Assembly (NCBI RefSeq): GCF_016786355.1
Contig: NZ_JADWYX010000018.1
Span: forward strand, 26,936 to 90,935
Reading direction: 5' to 3'
Length of the DNA: 64,000 nucleotides
Source: Frankia sp. AgB1.9
Lineage (GTDB): Bacteria > Actinomycetota > Actinomycetes > Frankiales > Frankiaceae
A program made the translations under genes and the position numbers. The notes below the pieces were generated by a model that was not told the DNA's origin, searched no databases, and saw nothing but the letters and a program-made list of their open reading frames with translations. This document shows, in pieces, positions 1 to 7,684 of the stretch (positions within the stretch are counted from its first letter, which is position 1; every line of letters starts with the position of its first letter).

Positions 1-103
1 GGGGGGGCGGGGCCGGGGGCGGCCCGCGGGGCCGGGTGGGGGCGGGGGGCCCCGGGGGGGGGGGGCCCGGGGCCCCCGCGCCCCCGAAGCCAGCCGGCGG
101 AGC
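1..103. other. G/C-only low-complexity edge
   Basis: The first 86 bases contain a single T and no A, in long G and C runs, and are unlike any other stretch here. No gene is visible. The transport permeases expected after the neighbouring sugar-binding protein gene would lie beyond this edge. It may be a real GC-rich intergenic stretch or a low-quality contig end. Confidence 0.5.
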
Positions 104-1420
104 TCACGAGTGACCGGCCAAGGCGGCCGCCACCTGCTTGTTCGCGGTGTCGAGCGCTGCCTGCGGCTGCGCCTGCCCGAGCAGCACGGACTGCACCATC
201 TGCCCGATCGCGGTCGACACCTGCGCGTACGTGGGAATGTTCGGGCGCACGTGCTTGACGTTGTCGAGGTTCTCGACGAACACCTTGTCGCCCGGGTACT
301 TCTGCAGATACGTCTGGTACTCGGGGAGCGTCGTCTCCGACTTGCGCAGCGGCAGGTCGCCCGTCGCGATGGCGAACTGGAGATGCACCTTCGGCGAGGT
401 CAGCCAGGTGATGAAGTCGATCGCCGCCTGCTGGCGCGGCGCGGAGTGGTCGAACAGCATGTAGATGTCAGGCCCGGAGATCGTCTCGTGGTTGCCGTTG
501 TAACCCGGCAGGAGCGTCACGCCGTAGCTGACGTCGGACGTGATGCTGGACAGGTCCCAGGGCCCGGTCCACAGCATCGCGATCTTTCCGCTGTTGAACA
601 GGTTGAGGTAGTTCTGGTTGCCGGTGTCCAGGTACACGGACTTGTCGGTGACGGTCATGTCCCGCAGCTGTGTCAGCGCGGCGAGCCCGGCGGGGGAGTC
701 GAACGCGGCCTTGCTGTTGTCGCTGGTGAGCAGGTCGCCACCGGCCTGCCAGAGCATCGCCAGGTACCGCCAGACGGTGTCCTCGCTGCCGTCGTTCACG
801 TAGGACCAGCCGTAGGTGCCGCTGCCCGCGTCGGTGAGCTTCTTCGCCGCCGCGCGGAAGTCCTGCCAGGTCCAGGAGTCGGTGGGCGGCGCGACGCCGG
901 CCTGGTCGAACAGCTTCTTGTTGTAGACGAGGCTGAGGTTGTCGACCAGGGCGGGGATGCCCACGATCTTCCCGTTGACCGTCGTGGCGTCCCGCTCGGA
1001 CGGGTAGAAGTCGTTCCAGTCGACGCCGGGGGCCGTCACCTTGGAGGTCAGGTCGACCAGCTTCGGCTGCTTGGCCAGCTGGGCGGCCGAGGAGCCGTAC
1101 TGGTACGCGATGTCGGGATAGTTGCCCGCGGTGAAGCCGGCGACGGTCTTCTGGAGCGCGTTGTCGTTCCCGCCGTTGAACGAGAGCTTCACCTTGCTCG
1201 TCGGGTGGTCGGTGTTCCACTGGGCGGCCAGCGTGTTCAGCTCCGTCGCCTCGGCGTCGGTGTAGCCGTGCGTCAGCGTGATGGTGGTGCCGCTGTCGCT
1301 CCCGCCCCCGCCGCAGGCGCCGACCACCGCGGCCACGAGCAGGGAACTCGCAGCCAGTGCGCCTATTCGCCGCCCTCGCGCGCTGATCCAGGTATTGGCT
1401 GCGGTGCGGGAAGCCATCAT
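104..1420 (-). CDS. ABC transporter sugar-binding lipoprotein
   Basis: Predicted extracytoplasmic solute-binding protein (family 1) that captures a sugar for an ABC importer. With the chosen start it has 438 residues. A lipoprotein signal with Arg residues near 16-18, a hydrophobic stretch and lipobox V-G-A-C (Cys 36) would anchor it to the membrane, followed by a Gly/Ser linker. The mature part has typical family-1 blocks such as YNKKLFDQAG and a Trp-rich sugar-binding region. The start is the ATG-ATG preceded by GAGGAG seven bases upstream; the frame stays open further 5' but without a better ribosome site. It is divergent from the DeoR regulator, which probably controls it. Permease genes are expected downstream, past the window edge. 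The sugar is unknown; an alpha-galactoside or amino sugar would fit the neighbours. Confidence 0.9.
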   Translation of the reverse strand: MMASRTAANTWISARGRRIGALAASSLLVAAVVGACGGGGSDSGTTITLTHGYTDAEATELNTLAAQWNTDHPTSKVKLSFNGGNDNALQKTVAGFTAGNYPDIAYQYGSSAAQLAKQPKLVDLTSKVTAPGVDWNDFYPSERDATTVNGKIVGIPALVDNLSLVYNKKLFDQAGVAPPTDSWTWQDFRAAAKKLTDAGSGTYGWSYVNDGSEDTVWRYLAMLWQAGGDLLTSDNSKAAFDSPAGLAALTQLRDMTVTDKSVYLDTGNQNYLNLFNSGKIAMLWTGPWDLSSITSDVSYGVTLLPGYNGNHETISGPDIYMLFDHSAPRQQAAIDFITWLTSPKVHLQFAIATGDLPLRKSETTLPEYQTYLQKYPGDKVFVENLDNVKHVRPNIPTYAQVSTAIGQMVQSVLLGQAQPQAALDTANKQVAAALAGHS

Positions 1421-1476
1421 CCGGCGCTCCTCGGTCGACATGCTGGATGAAAAACGCGCAAGATCGATCAAACTTG

Positions 1477-1492
1477 GTGCGCAGTGTTGCAC
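1477..1492. promoter_or_regulatory. Weak inverted repeat in divergent DeoR promoter
   Basis: GTGC and GCAC half-sites separated by eight bases lie between the divergent sugar-binding and DeoR genes. The spot suits an operator, but the arms are short and it may be chance. Confidence 0.2.
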
Positions 1493-1556
1493 TTCGGCGC
1501 TAAACGGGTCAAGACGTGTGAGCAAACGTGCACCGAGCTGCGCGTATCGTGCATGC

Positions 1557-2330
1557 ATGCGCCGCGAAGACCGACTCGGGATCATCCTCCAGCGGCTCAA
1601 CGAGGCCGGCTCGGTGGGCGTCGACGAGCTCGCGGAGCGCCTCAACCTGTCGCGCGCCTCGATCCGCCGTGACCTGCACCTGCTGGAGCAGCAGCAGCTC
1701 CTGACCAGGACCCACGGAGGAGCCGTCGCCTCCGGCGTGCTGTACGAGCTGCCGATGCGCTACCGGGGCGGGCAGCGTCACGAGGCGAAGCGCGCAATCG
1801 CGCAGCGCGTCGCGAGCCTGCTCGGCGACGACGTCACCTCGTTGGGCATCAACGGCGGCTCGACCACGACCGAGGTCGCCCGGATGGTCGCGTCACGGGC
1901 TGGCCTGCGGGTGGTGACGAGCGCGCTCAACATCGCCTCGGAGCTCGCCGTCCGCTCGAACATCGAGCTCGTGGTGTGCGGCGGCAGCGTGCGCGGTGAG
2001 TCCTACGAGCTCGTCGGCCCGCTGGCCGACCTGACGCTGTCCAACATCAACGTCGACGTCGCCGTGGTGGGTGTCGACGGTGTCGACGCGCACGCCGGGT
2101 TCACCACCCACCACGAGGTCGAGGCCTACACGAACCGGGCCCTGCTGCGCTCGGCCGAGCGCGTCATCGTGGTGGCCGACTCCAGCAAGATCGGCAAGCG
2201 CGGCTTCGCGAAGATCAGCGAGGTCTCCGCCGCCGCGGACCTGGTCACCGACTCGGGCATCAGCGCCGAGGACCTCGCCGCCCTCGAACGCCTCGGGCCA
2301 ACCGTCCACGTCGTCGAGGTCGCCCCTTAA
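1557..2330 (+). CDS. DeoR-family transcriptional regulator
   Basis: Repressor-type regulator of sugar metabolism, 257 residues, the usual DeoR length. The N-terminal winged helix-turn-helix spans about residues 4-57 and ends with the family hallmark RTHGGAV. The C-terminal sugar-phosphate sensor shows LGINGGSTTT, VCGGSVRGESYELVGP and a VDVAVVGVDG block. These proteins usually bind a phosphorylated intermediate of the pathway they control. The ATG start gives a standard N-terminus (MRREDRL) but has no clear ribosome site; an in-frame GTG lies 39 bases upstream. It is divergent from the sugar-binding lipoprotein and convergent with the GH4 glycosidase (12-base gap), and is the obvious candidate regulator for the sugar locus on both sides. 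Confidence 0.9.
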   Translation: MRREDRLGIILQRLNEAGSVGVDELAERLNLSRASIRRDLHLLEQQQLLTRTHGGAVASGVLYELPMRYRGGQRHEAKRAIAQRVASLLGDDVTSLGINGGSTTTEVARMVASRAGLRVVTSALNIASELAVRSNIELVVCGGSVRGESYELVGPLADLTLSNINVDVAVVGVDGVDAHAGFTTHHEVEAYTNRALLRSAERVIVVADSSKIGKRGFAKISEVSAAADLVTDSGISAEDLAALERLGPTVHVVEVAP

Positions 2331-2342
2331 CCGCGGGGCCGG

Positions 2343-3704
2343 TCAGGAGGACGGGTCGCCGAGGCGTTCGCGCAGGGGGGCTGGCAGGCGGTCGCCATGC
2401 GCGGCCACCATCTCGTCGGCCAGCCGCCAGATCTCGGCGACGGTCAGGCTCGCCGCGGTGTTGGGGTCGGCCATCAGCGCGTGGCGGATGTGGTCGGGCC
2501 GTCCGAGCATCGCGGCCCGCACGGTCAGGTCGACCACCGACAGGAACGTCCGGTTGAGCGCGGCGCACTGCGCGGGCAGGTCCCCGACCGGGATCGGAAC
2601 CGCGCCGGCCGCGTCGATGCGGCAGGGAACCTCGACCGCCGCCCCGCGCGGCAGGTTGTCGATGAGCAGCCCTGCCGGCGCCGGGAGTACCGGATCCCCG
2701 GCGTTCCCAGGAGCCTCGTTGCGGACCGTCGCCTGGATCGTGCGGGCGGTTCCGGTGACCATGCTGTGGATCACCTGCGGGGCGTACTCGGCTGCCTCCT
2801 CCTCCGGCTCGACGTACTGGCCGGCCGCCACCGCGGGCATCAGCGCCTCGACGTCGGCCAGGTTGCGGGCGCTGATCCCGACGTAGTCGTCGATCGGGAT
2901 GCGCAGCCGCTCGATCTCGCCGGGCTCGTGCAGGTACCAGGGGACGTACTCGGCCGAGTGCTCGCTGGTCTCGGTCGGGTAGAACCCCAGGCGGCGGTAC
3001 ATGTCGACCCGGACCCGGCGGGCCAGCTCGGGGTCCGCCGCGATGCGGCGGTCGAGCTCCGGGTAGAGGTCCACCCCGTCCCGCTCCCAGCGCAGCACCC
3101 AGGCCTGGTGGTTGACCCCGGCACTGTGGAACGACACGTCGTCGAACGGCACGTCGATCAGCTCGCAGAGGTCGTGCACCGTCCAGTAGACGGAGTGGCA
3201 CAGCCCGAGGACCTTCAGCTCCGGATGGCGGGTCGCGGCGAACTGGATGTTCATCGCCATCGGGTTGGTGTAGTTCAGCAGCCAGGCGTCCGGTGCCTCG
3301 GCGAGGATGTCCGTCGCCAGCTCGTCGAGGAACCCGAAGGTCCGTAGCCCGCGGAAGATCCCGCCGGCGCCGAGCGTGTCGGCGATCGTCTGGCGCAGCC
3401 CGAACCGGGCTGGGACCTCGAAGTCGGTCAGGGTCGCCGCGTGGCCGCCGATGTTGACCGCGTTGATGACGAAGTCGGCGCCGCTCACCGCAGCCGCGCG
3501 GTCCTCGGTAGCCCGGATCGTGGCGGTGCGCCCGTGCCGCTCGACCGCGACGCGCGCCAGGCCCTCCGCGAGCTCCAGCCGTCGCGGGTCGACGTCGTGC
3601 AGGACGAGCGTCAGTGGCCCGAGATCGTCGTAGGTCAACAGGTCGCGCAGCAGCTGCCGGGTGAACTCGGCCGATCCGGCGCCGACGAAGCAGACGGTGG
3701 TCAC
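2343..3704 (-). CDS. Glycoside hydrolase family 4 (alpha-galactosidase-like)
   Basis: NAD- and Mn-dependent glycosidase of family GH4, cytoplasmic, 453 residues. The Rossmann start VGAGSAEFT (7-15), NYTNPM (144-149), metal-binding GLCHSV (Cys 169, His 170) and AGVNHQAW (His 199) are the classic GH4 landmarks. The CHSV and NHQ forms resemble alpha-galactosidase/alpha-galacturonidase branches more than phospho-beta-glucosidases. GH4 enzymes cleave by oxidation at C3, elimination and re-addition. It starts with GTG and has no strong ribosome site. It lies divergent from the kinase/aldolase operon and convergent with the DeoR gene, so it probably releases the sugar consumed by that operon. Exact substrate unknown. 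Confidence 0.88.
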   Translation of the reverse strand: MTTVCFVGAGSAEFTRQLLRDLLTYDDLGPLTLVLHDVDPRRLELAEGLARVAVERHGRTATIRATEDRAAAVSGADFVINAVNIGGHAATLTDFEVPARFGLRQTIADTLGAGGIFRGLRTFGFLDELATDILAEAPDAWLLNYTNPMAMNIQFAATRHPELKVLGLCHSVYWTVHDLCELIDVPFDDVSFHSAGVNHQAWVLRWERDGVDLYPELDRRIAADPELARRVRVDMYRRLGFYPTETSEHSAEYVPWYLHEPGEIERLRIPIDDYVGISARNLADVEALMPAVAAGQYVEPEEEAAEYAPQVIHSMVTGTARTIQATVRNEAPGNAGDPVLPAPAGLLIDNLPRGAAVEVPCRIDAAGAVPIPVGDLPAQCAALNRTFLSVVDLTVRAAMLGRPDHIRHALMADPNTAASLTVAEIWRLADEMVAAHGDRLPAPLRERLGDPSS

Positions 3705-3802
3705 GCGGCGAGCATTGCATGCCCGAACGTCAAAAGGACAGGATCAATCATCTTTTCTGAGCGTTTGTGGACACAGTGGACCGCTTGGGACAGACTGGCG
3801 CC

Positions 3803-4828
3803 ATGTCCGACGACGGCCCTGGCGCACAACGCGTGGGGGCCCGACGTGTAGGGGCACAGCGTGTGGGGGCACAGCGCGTGCTCGTCGTCGGAGACCTGAA
3901 CCCCGACCTGATCCTGCAGGGCGACGTCGTCCCCCGGTTCGGCCAGGCCGAGCAGCTGCTCGACACCGCGGCGCTGGTCGTCGGTGGCTCCGCCGGGATC
4001 ACCGCCCACGGCCTGGCCCGGCTCGGGCGCCCGGTGGCGCTCGCCGCGGCGATCGGCGCGGACGGCTTCGGCGCGACGATGACGAGCACGCTGGCGAAGG
4101 CCGGGGTGGACACGAGCGCGCTGGTCATCCGGCCCGACCAGCCGACCGGCCTGACCGTCGTCCTGTCGACCGGCCCCGACCGCGCCATCCTCACGCTGCC
4201 CGGCACGATCCCGACGCTGACGGCCGCCGAGGTCCTGGCCGTCGCGCGCCGGCTGGTGCCGGCCGGCCTGGGTCACGTCCACGTCTGCTCGCTGTTCCTG
4301 CAGCCGGGGCTTGCCGACGGGCTCGCCGACCTGCTCGCCGAGCTGCGGTCGGCCGGCGTGACCACCTCGCTGGACACCAACGACGACCCGACGGGGGCCT
4401 GGGCCGGGGTCGGGCGGCTGCTCGGTCACCTCGACCTGCTGCTGCCGAACCGGCGGGAGGCGCTCGCCCTCGCGCGCGCCGCCGGGGCGGCCGGGCCGGA
4501 CCTCGACCTCACCACCGCCTGCCGCCTGCTCGCCGGCCACGGCCCGCTCGTCGTCGTGAAGGACGGCGACCAGGGCGCCCGTGCGATCGGCGCCGCCGGC
4601 GAGCTCGCCAGCGCGCCGGCCGTACCGACGGTGCCGGTGGACGCCACCGGCGCCGGCGACACCTTCAACGCCGCGTTCCTCGACGCCTGGATGCGGTCGT
4701 TGCCGATCCCCGAATGCCTGCGACGCGGGGTCGTCGCCGGCTCCCGCTCGGTCCGCGCCGTGGGCGGCACAGCGGCCCAACCCACCCTCGACCAGCTGGT
4801 CGACGACCGAAGGGCACTACGACCGTGA
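3803..4828 (+). CDS. PfkB-family carbohydrate kinase (ribokinase-like)
   Basis: ATP-dependent sugar kinase of the ribokinase/PfkB family, 341 residues. After an odd N-terminus made of four Gly-Ala-(Gln/Arg)-Arg-Val units, the fold starts at VLVVGDLNPD (about 26-35). The C-terminal signature DATGAGDTF sits near 279-287 and carries the catalytic Asp. The ATG chosen follows a short leader; an upstream in-frame ATG adds 12 unlikely residues. It is first of four genes overlapping by four bases each, so they are very probably one operon. By position it could phosphorylate the sugar freed by the GH4 enzyme, for example galactosamine or N-acetylgalactosamine; this is inferred from context. Confidence 0.85.
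   Translation: MSDDGPGAQRVGARRVGAQRVGAQRVLVVGDLNPDLILQGDVVPRFGQAEQLLDTAALVVGGSAGITAHGLARLGRPVALAAAIGADGFGATMTSTLAKAGVDTSALVIRPDQPTGLTVVLSTGPDRAILTLPGTIPTLTAAEVLAVARRLVPAGLGHVHVCSLFLQPGLADGLADLLAELRSAGVTTSLDTNDDPTGAWAGVGRLLGHLDLLLPNRREALALARAAGAAGPDLDLTTACRLLAGHGPLVVVKDGDQGARAIGAAGELASAPAVPTVPVDATGAGDTFNAAFLDAWMRSLPIPECLRRGVVAGSRSVRAVGGTAAQPTLDQLVDDRRALRP
3821..3880 (+). repeat. 15-bp tandem repeat inside the kinase N-terminus
   Basis: Four imperfect 15-base units starting at 3821, 3836, 3851 and 3866 (GGGGCACAGCGTGTG-like) encode GAQRV, GARRV, GAQRV, GAQRV just before the kinase fold. The repeat is in frame and is probably a recent expansion. Confidence 0.85.
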
Positions 4829-5727
4829 CCACCTCACACGCCGGCCGCGAGATCGCCCGACAGCCCCTCGCGTGGGCGCAGGCCCGCGAGCGGCTCCCCG
4901 AGGTCGCCGGACTGCTGCCCCAGCCCGGCGAGCGCGTCGCCGTCCTCGGGTGCGGCACCTCGTGGTTCATGGCCGCCGCCTACGCCGCGCTGCGCGAGGC
5001 GGCCGGCGCCGGCGAGACCGACGCGTTCGCCGCCGGGCAGTGGCCCGCCGGCCGTGCCTACGACCGGGTCGTCGCCATCACCCGGTCCGGCACGACCACC
5101 GAGGTCGTGCGCGCGATCGGGGCGGCGGAGGCATCCGTCACCGTCCTCACCGCCGTCGCGGACTCGCCAGCCGCGGCCGGGGCCGGCGCCGCGATCGTGC
5201 TCGACTTCGCCGACGAGGTGTCCGTCGTGCAGACCCTGTTCGCCACCACGACGCTGACGCTGCTGCGCGCGTCGCTCGGCCAGCCCGCCGAGCCCGCTGC
5301 CACGCAGGCACAGCGCATCCTCGACGGTGAGAACAGCCTGCCCCCGGCGGTCGACGCGGCCCCGCAGTTCACCTTCGTCGGCGCCGGGTGGTGCGCCGCG
5401 ATCGCGAACGAGGCGGCGCTGAAGCTGCGCGAGACCACCCGGCTCTGGACGGAGAGCTACCCCCAGCTGGAGTACCGGCACGGGCCGATCTCGATCGCCG
5501 AGCCCGGACGGGTGGTCTGGATCTTCGGCGAGCCGGTGCCGGGCCTGGTCCGCGAGATCGAGGCCACCGGCGCGACGGTCGTCAACGACGACCTCGACCC
5601 CCTCGCCGACCTCGTCCGGGTCCAGCTGCTCGGTGTGCGCCTGGCGCAGGGGCAGGGGTTCGACCCGGACCAGCCGCGTCACCTGACCCGTTCGGTCATC
5701 CTCGCCCCGGCCGGCGCCGCGCCGTGA
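4825..5727 (+). CDS. SIS-domain sugar isomerase/deaminase (AgaS-like)
   Basis: Double SIS-domain protein of 300 residues, cytoplasmic, predicted to isomerise or deaminate a phosphosugar. The first SIS domain shows VLGCGTSWF (40-48) and ITRSGTTTEV (near 85-94); the second shows FVGAGWCAAIANEAALKL and the GlmS/AgaS-like EYRHGP block near 216-221. The GTG start overlaps the upstream kinase stop as GTGA. AgaS-type proteins convert galactosamine-6-phosphate to tagatose-6-phosphate, and the next two genes encode a tagatose/fructose-6-phosphate-type kinase and a class II bisphosphate aldolase, so this step fits well. A glucosamine-type substrate is equally possible from sequence alone. Confidence 0.85.
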   Translation: MTTSHAGREIARQPLAWAQARERLPEVAGLLPQPGERVAVLGCGTSWFMAAAYAALREAAGAGETDAFAAGQWPAGRAYDRVVAITRSGTTTEVVRAIGAAEASVTVLTAVADSPAAAGAGAAIVLDFADEVSVVQTLFATTTLTLLRASLGQPAEPAATQAQRILDGENSLPPAVDAAPQFTFVGAGWCAAIANEAALKLRETTRLWTESYPQLEYRHGPISIAEPGRVVWIFGEPVPGLVREIEATGATVVNDDLDPLADLVRVQLLGVRLAQGQGFDPDQPRHLTRSVILAPAGAAP

Positions 5728-6644
5728 TCCTCTGCGTCTCGGCCAGCCCGGCGCTCGACGTCACCTACCGGGTCGAGCGCCTGACCGTGGGCGCCACCAA
5801 CCGGATTCGGGAGACGGCGCGCAGACCGGGCGGCAAGGCCACCAACGTCGCGCGGCTGTTGGTCCTGCTCGGTCAGGACGCCCGGCTGCTCACCACGGCC
5901 GGTGGCGAGACCGGGGCCGAGCTGGCCGCCGGCCTGAGCAGGCTCGGGGTCGCCCACGACCTGGTGCCCACCACCAGCGTGACCCGGCGGACCTTCGCCC
6001 TCGTCGACGAGACCACCGACACGGTCACGCTGCTCAACGAGCCGGCCCTGGTGGACGACTGGCCGCGGTTCGTCGCCCGGGCGGCCGAGCTGATCCCGAG
6101 CGCCGAGGTCGTCGTGCTCAGCGGATCGCTGCCCGCCGACGCGCCGGTCGACGGCCTCGCTCAGCTGGTCAGCCTCGCCAGGGCCCACGGCCGGCCGGTC
6201 GTGCTCGACGCCAGCGGTCCCGCGCTGCTCGCCGCGCTCGCGGCGGGGCCGACCGTCGTCAAGCCGAACGCCGACGAGCTGCGCGACTGCGCCGACGAGG
6301 CCGATCCGGTCTTCGCGGCCCGCTCGGTGGCAAACCGCTTCGGCGTCCTGGTCGTCGCCTCGCTCGGCGCCGACGGCCTGGTCGCGGTCGCGGGCGACAC
6401 GGAATGGCGGGCCAGGCCGCGGCGACGGCTGACCGGCAATCCCACCGGCGCCGGTGACGCGGTCGTTGCCGCGCTCGCCCGCGGCCTGCGCGCCGGCACG
6501 GAGCTCGGGCCGCTGCTGGCCGACTGCGTCGCGCTCGCCGCGGCCGCCGTGCTCTCACCGACCGCCGGCGAGTTCGAGGCGGCCGACTACCAGCGGGAGT
6601 CCGTCGACGTGATCTCCGAGACCCTTGGCCGGGCCGGCCGATGA
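5724..6644 (+). CDS. 1-phosphofructokinase/tagatose-6-phosphate kinase family
   Basis: PfkB-family phosphosugar kinase of the FruK/LacC branch, 306 residues. The branch marker GGKATNVARLL lies at 36-46 and the C-terminal NPTGAGDAVVA near 240-249. It starts with GTG in a GTGA overlap with the SIS gene and overlaps the aldolase gene by ATGA. In this order the likely reaction is tagatose-6-phosphate to tagatose-1,6-bisphosphate, or the fructose equivalent, with ATP. It differs from the first kinase of the operon, which lacks the GGK marker, so the operon carries two kinases with probably distinct substrates. Confidence 0.88.
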   Translation: MILCVSASPALDVTYRVERLTVGATNRIRETARRPGGKATNVARLLVLLGQDARLLTTAGGETGAELAAGLSRLGVAHDLVPTTSVTRRTFALVDETTDTVTLLNEPALVDDWPRFVARAAELIPSAEVVVLSGSLPADAPVDGLAQLVSLARAHGRPVVLDASGPALLAALAAGPTVVKPNADELRDCADEADPVFAARSVANRFGVLVVASLGADGLVAVAGDTEWRARPRRRLTGNPTGAGDAVVAALARGLRAGTELGPLLADCVALAAAAVLSPTAGEFEAADYQRESVDVISETLGRAGR

Positions 6645-7498
6645 CCATCGCCAGCACGGGCGACCTGGTCGCCGCCGCCGCCGCGCGCGGCAGTGGTGTG
6701 GCCGCCTTCAACGTCATCACGCTGGAGCACGCGGAGGCCATCGCTCGCGCCGCCGAGATCCACGAGACCCCGGTGATCCTCCAGATCAGCCAGAACGCGG
6801 TCGCCTTCCACGGCGGGCAGGTCGTCCCGATCGCCGCCGCCGCCGGCGCGGTCGCCGGGCTCGCGGCCGTTCCGATCGCCCTGCACCTGGACCACGTCAC
6901 CGAGGACCGGCTCGTCGACGCGGCAGCCTGGGCCGGGTTCAGCTCCCTGATGTACGACGGCGGCCCGCTGCCCTATGGGGAAAACGTCGAACGCACCCGC
7001 CGGGCCAGGCAGGTCGCGCAGGCTGCCGGGCTCTGGGTCGAGGCGGAGCTCGGCTACGTCGGCGGCAAGCCGGACGCCCCGCGCAGTGCCCACGAGCCGG
7101 GCGTGCGGACCGACCCGGACGAGGCACTCGAGTTCGTCGAGGAGACGGGCGTCGACGCGCTGGCCGTCGCGGTCGGCAGCTCGCACGCCATGACGTCGCG
7201 GTCCGCGGTCCTGGACCTGCCACTGATCGAGAAGCTGCGGGCCCGGCTGCCCGTTCCGCTGGTGCTGCACGGCTCGTCCGGTGTGCCGGGCGAGACGCTG
7301 CGCGCCGCGGTGTCAGCCGGGATCAGCAAGGTCAACATCGGCACCGCGCTGAACGTCGCCATGACGGGCGCCATCCGGCGGGCGCTCGCAGACAACCCCG
7401 CGGGCGTCGATCCGCGGCCCTACCTGGCGACCGCCCGCGACGAGATCACGACGACCGTGCTGGAGCTGCTGTCCGTCGTCTCGGGAGCCGCTCGCTGA
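6641..7498 (+). CDS. Class II bisphosphate aldolase (GatY/KbaY/Fba-like)
   Basis: Zinc-dependent class II aldolase, 285 residues, the short form typical of tagatose-bisphosphate and related aldolases. AFNV (22-25), HLDH (82-85, catalytic Asp and zinc His), ELGYVGG (136-142), VGSSHA (178-183, zinc His), LHGSSG (209-214, zinc His) and KVNIGT (230-235) are all present. It overlaps the preceding kinase by ATGA and closes the four-gene operon. The expected products are dihydroxyacetone phosphate and glyceraldehyde-3-phosphate, feeding glycolysis. Tagatose versus fructose bisphosphate cannot be decided by eye. Confidence 0.92.
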   Translation: MTIASTGDLVAAAAARGSGVAAFNVITLEHAEAIARAAEIHETPVILQISQNAVAFHGGQVVPIAAAAGAVAGLAAVPIALHLDHVTEDRLVDAAAWAGFSSLMYDGGPLPYGENVERTRRARQVAQAAGLWVEAELGYVGGKPDAPRSAHEPGVRTDPDEALEFVEETGVDALAVAVGSSHAMTSRSAVLDLPLIEKLRARLPVPLVLHGSSGVPGETLRAAVSAGISKVNIGTALNVAMTGAIRRALADNPAGVDPRPYLATARDEITTTVLELLSVVSGAAR

Positions 7499-7684
7499 TG
7501 GCCGGGCGGTCGACGGCGGCCGGCTCGGCCGACGGCCGGTAGCCGGGACCGCCGCGCCCCACCCCAAGGGCTGTCCGATCGACGTCAGCGGGTTCGGCGC
7601 GGGACCGGCTGCGGTAGCGTGCGGGCGCGAAGGGGTACGTCCTCCTTCGGGCGGATTGCCCAGTGCTGGTCGGAATGGTGGTCG

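Noticed and set aside
2260..3720. 486-codon minus-strand frame overlapping the GH4 gene
   Set aside because: It is a shifted shadow of the GH4 gene, Arg-rich with no family motif; the GH4 frame has all signature residues.
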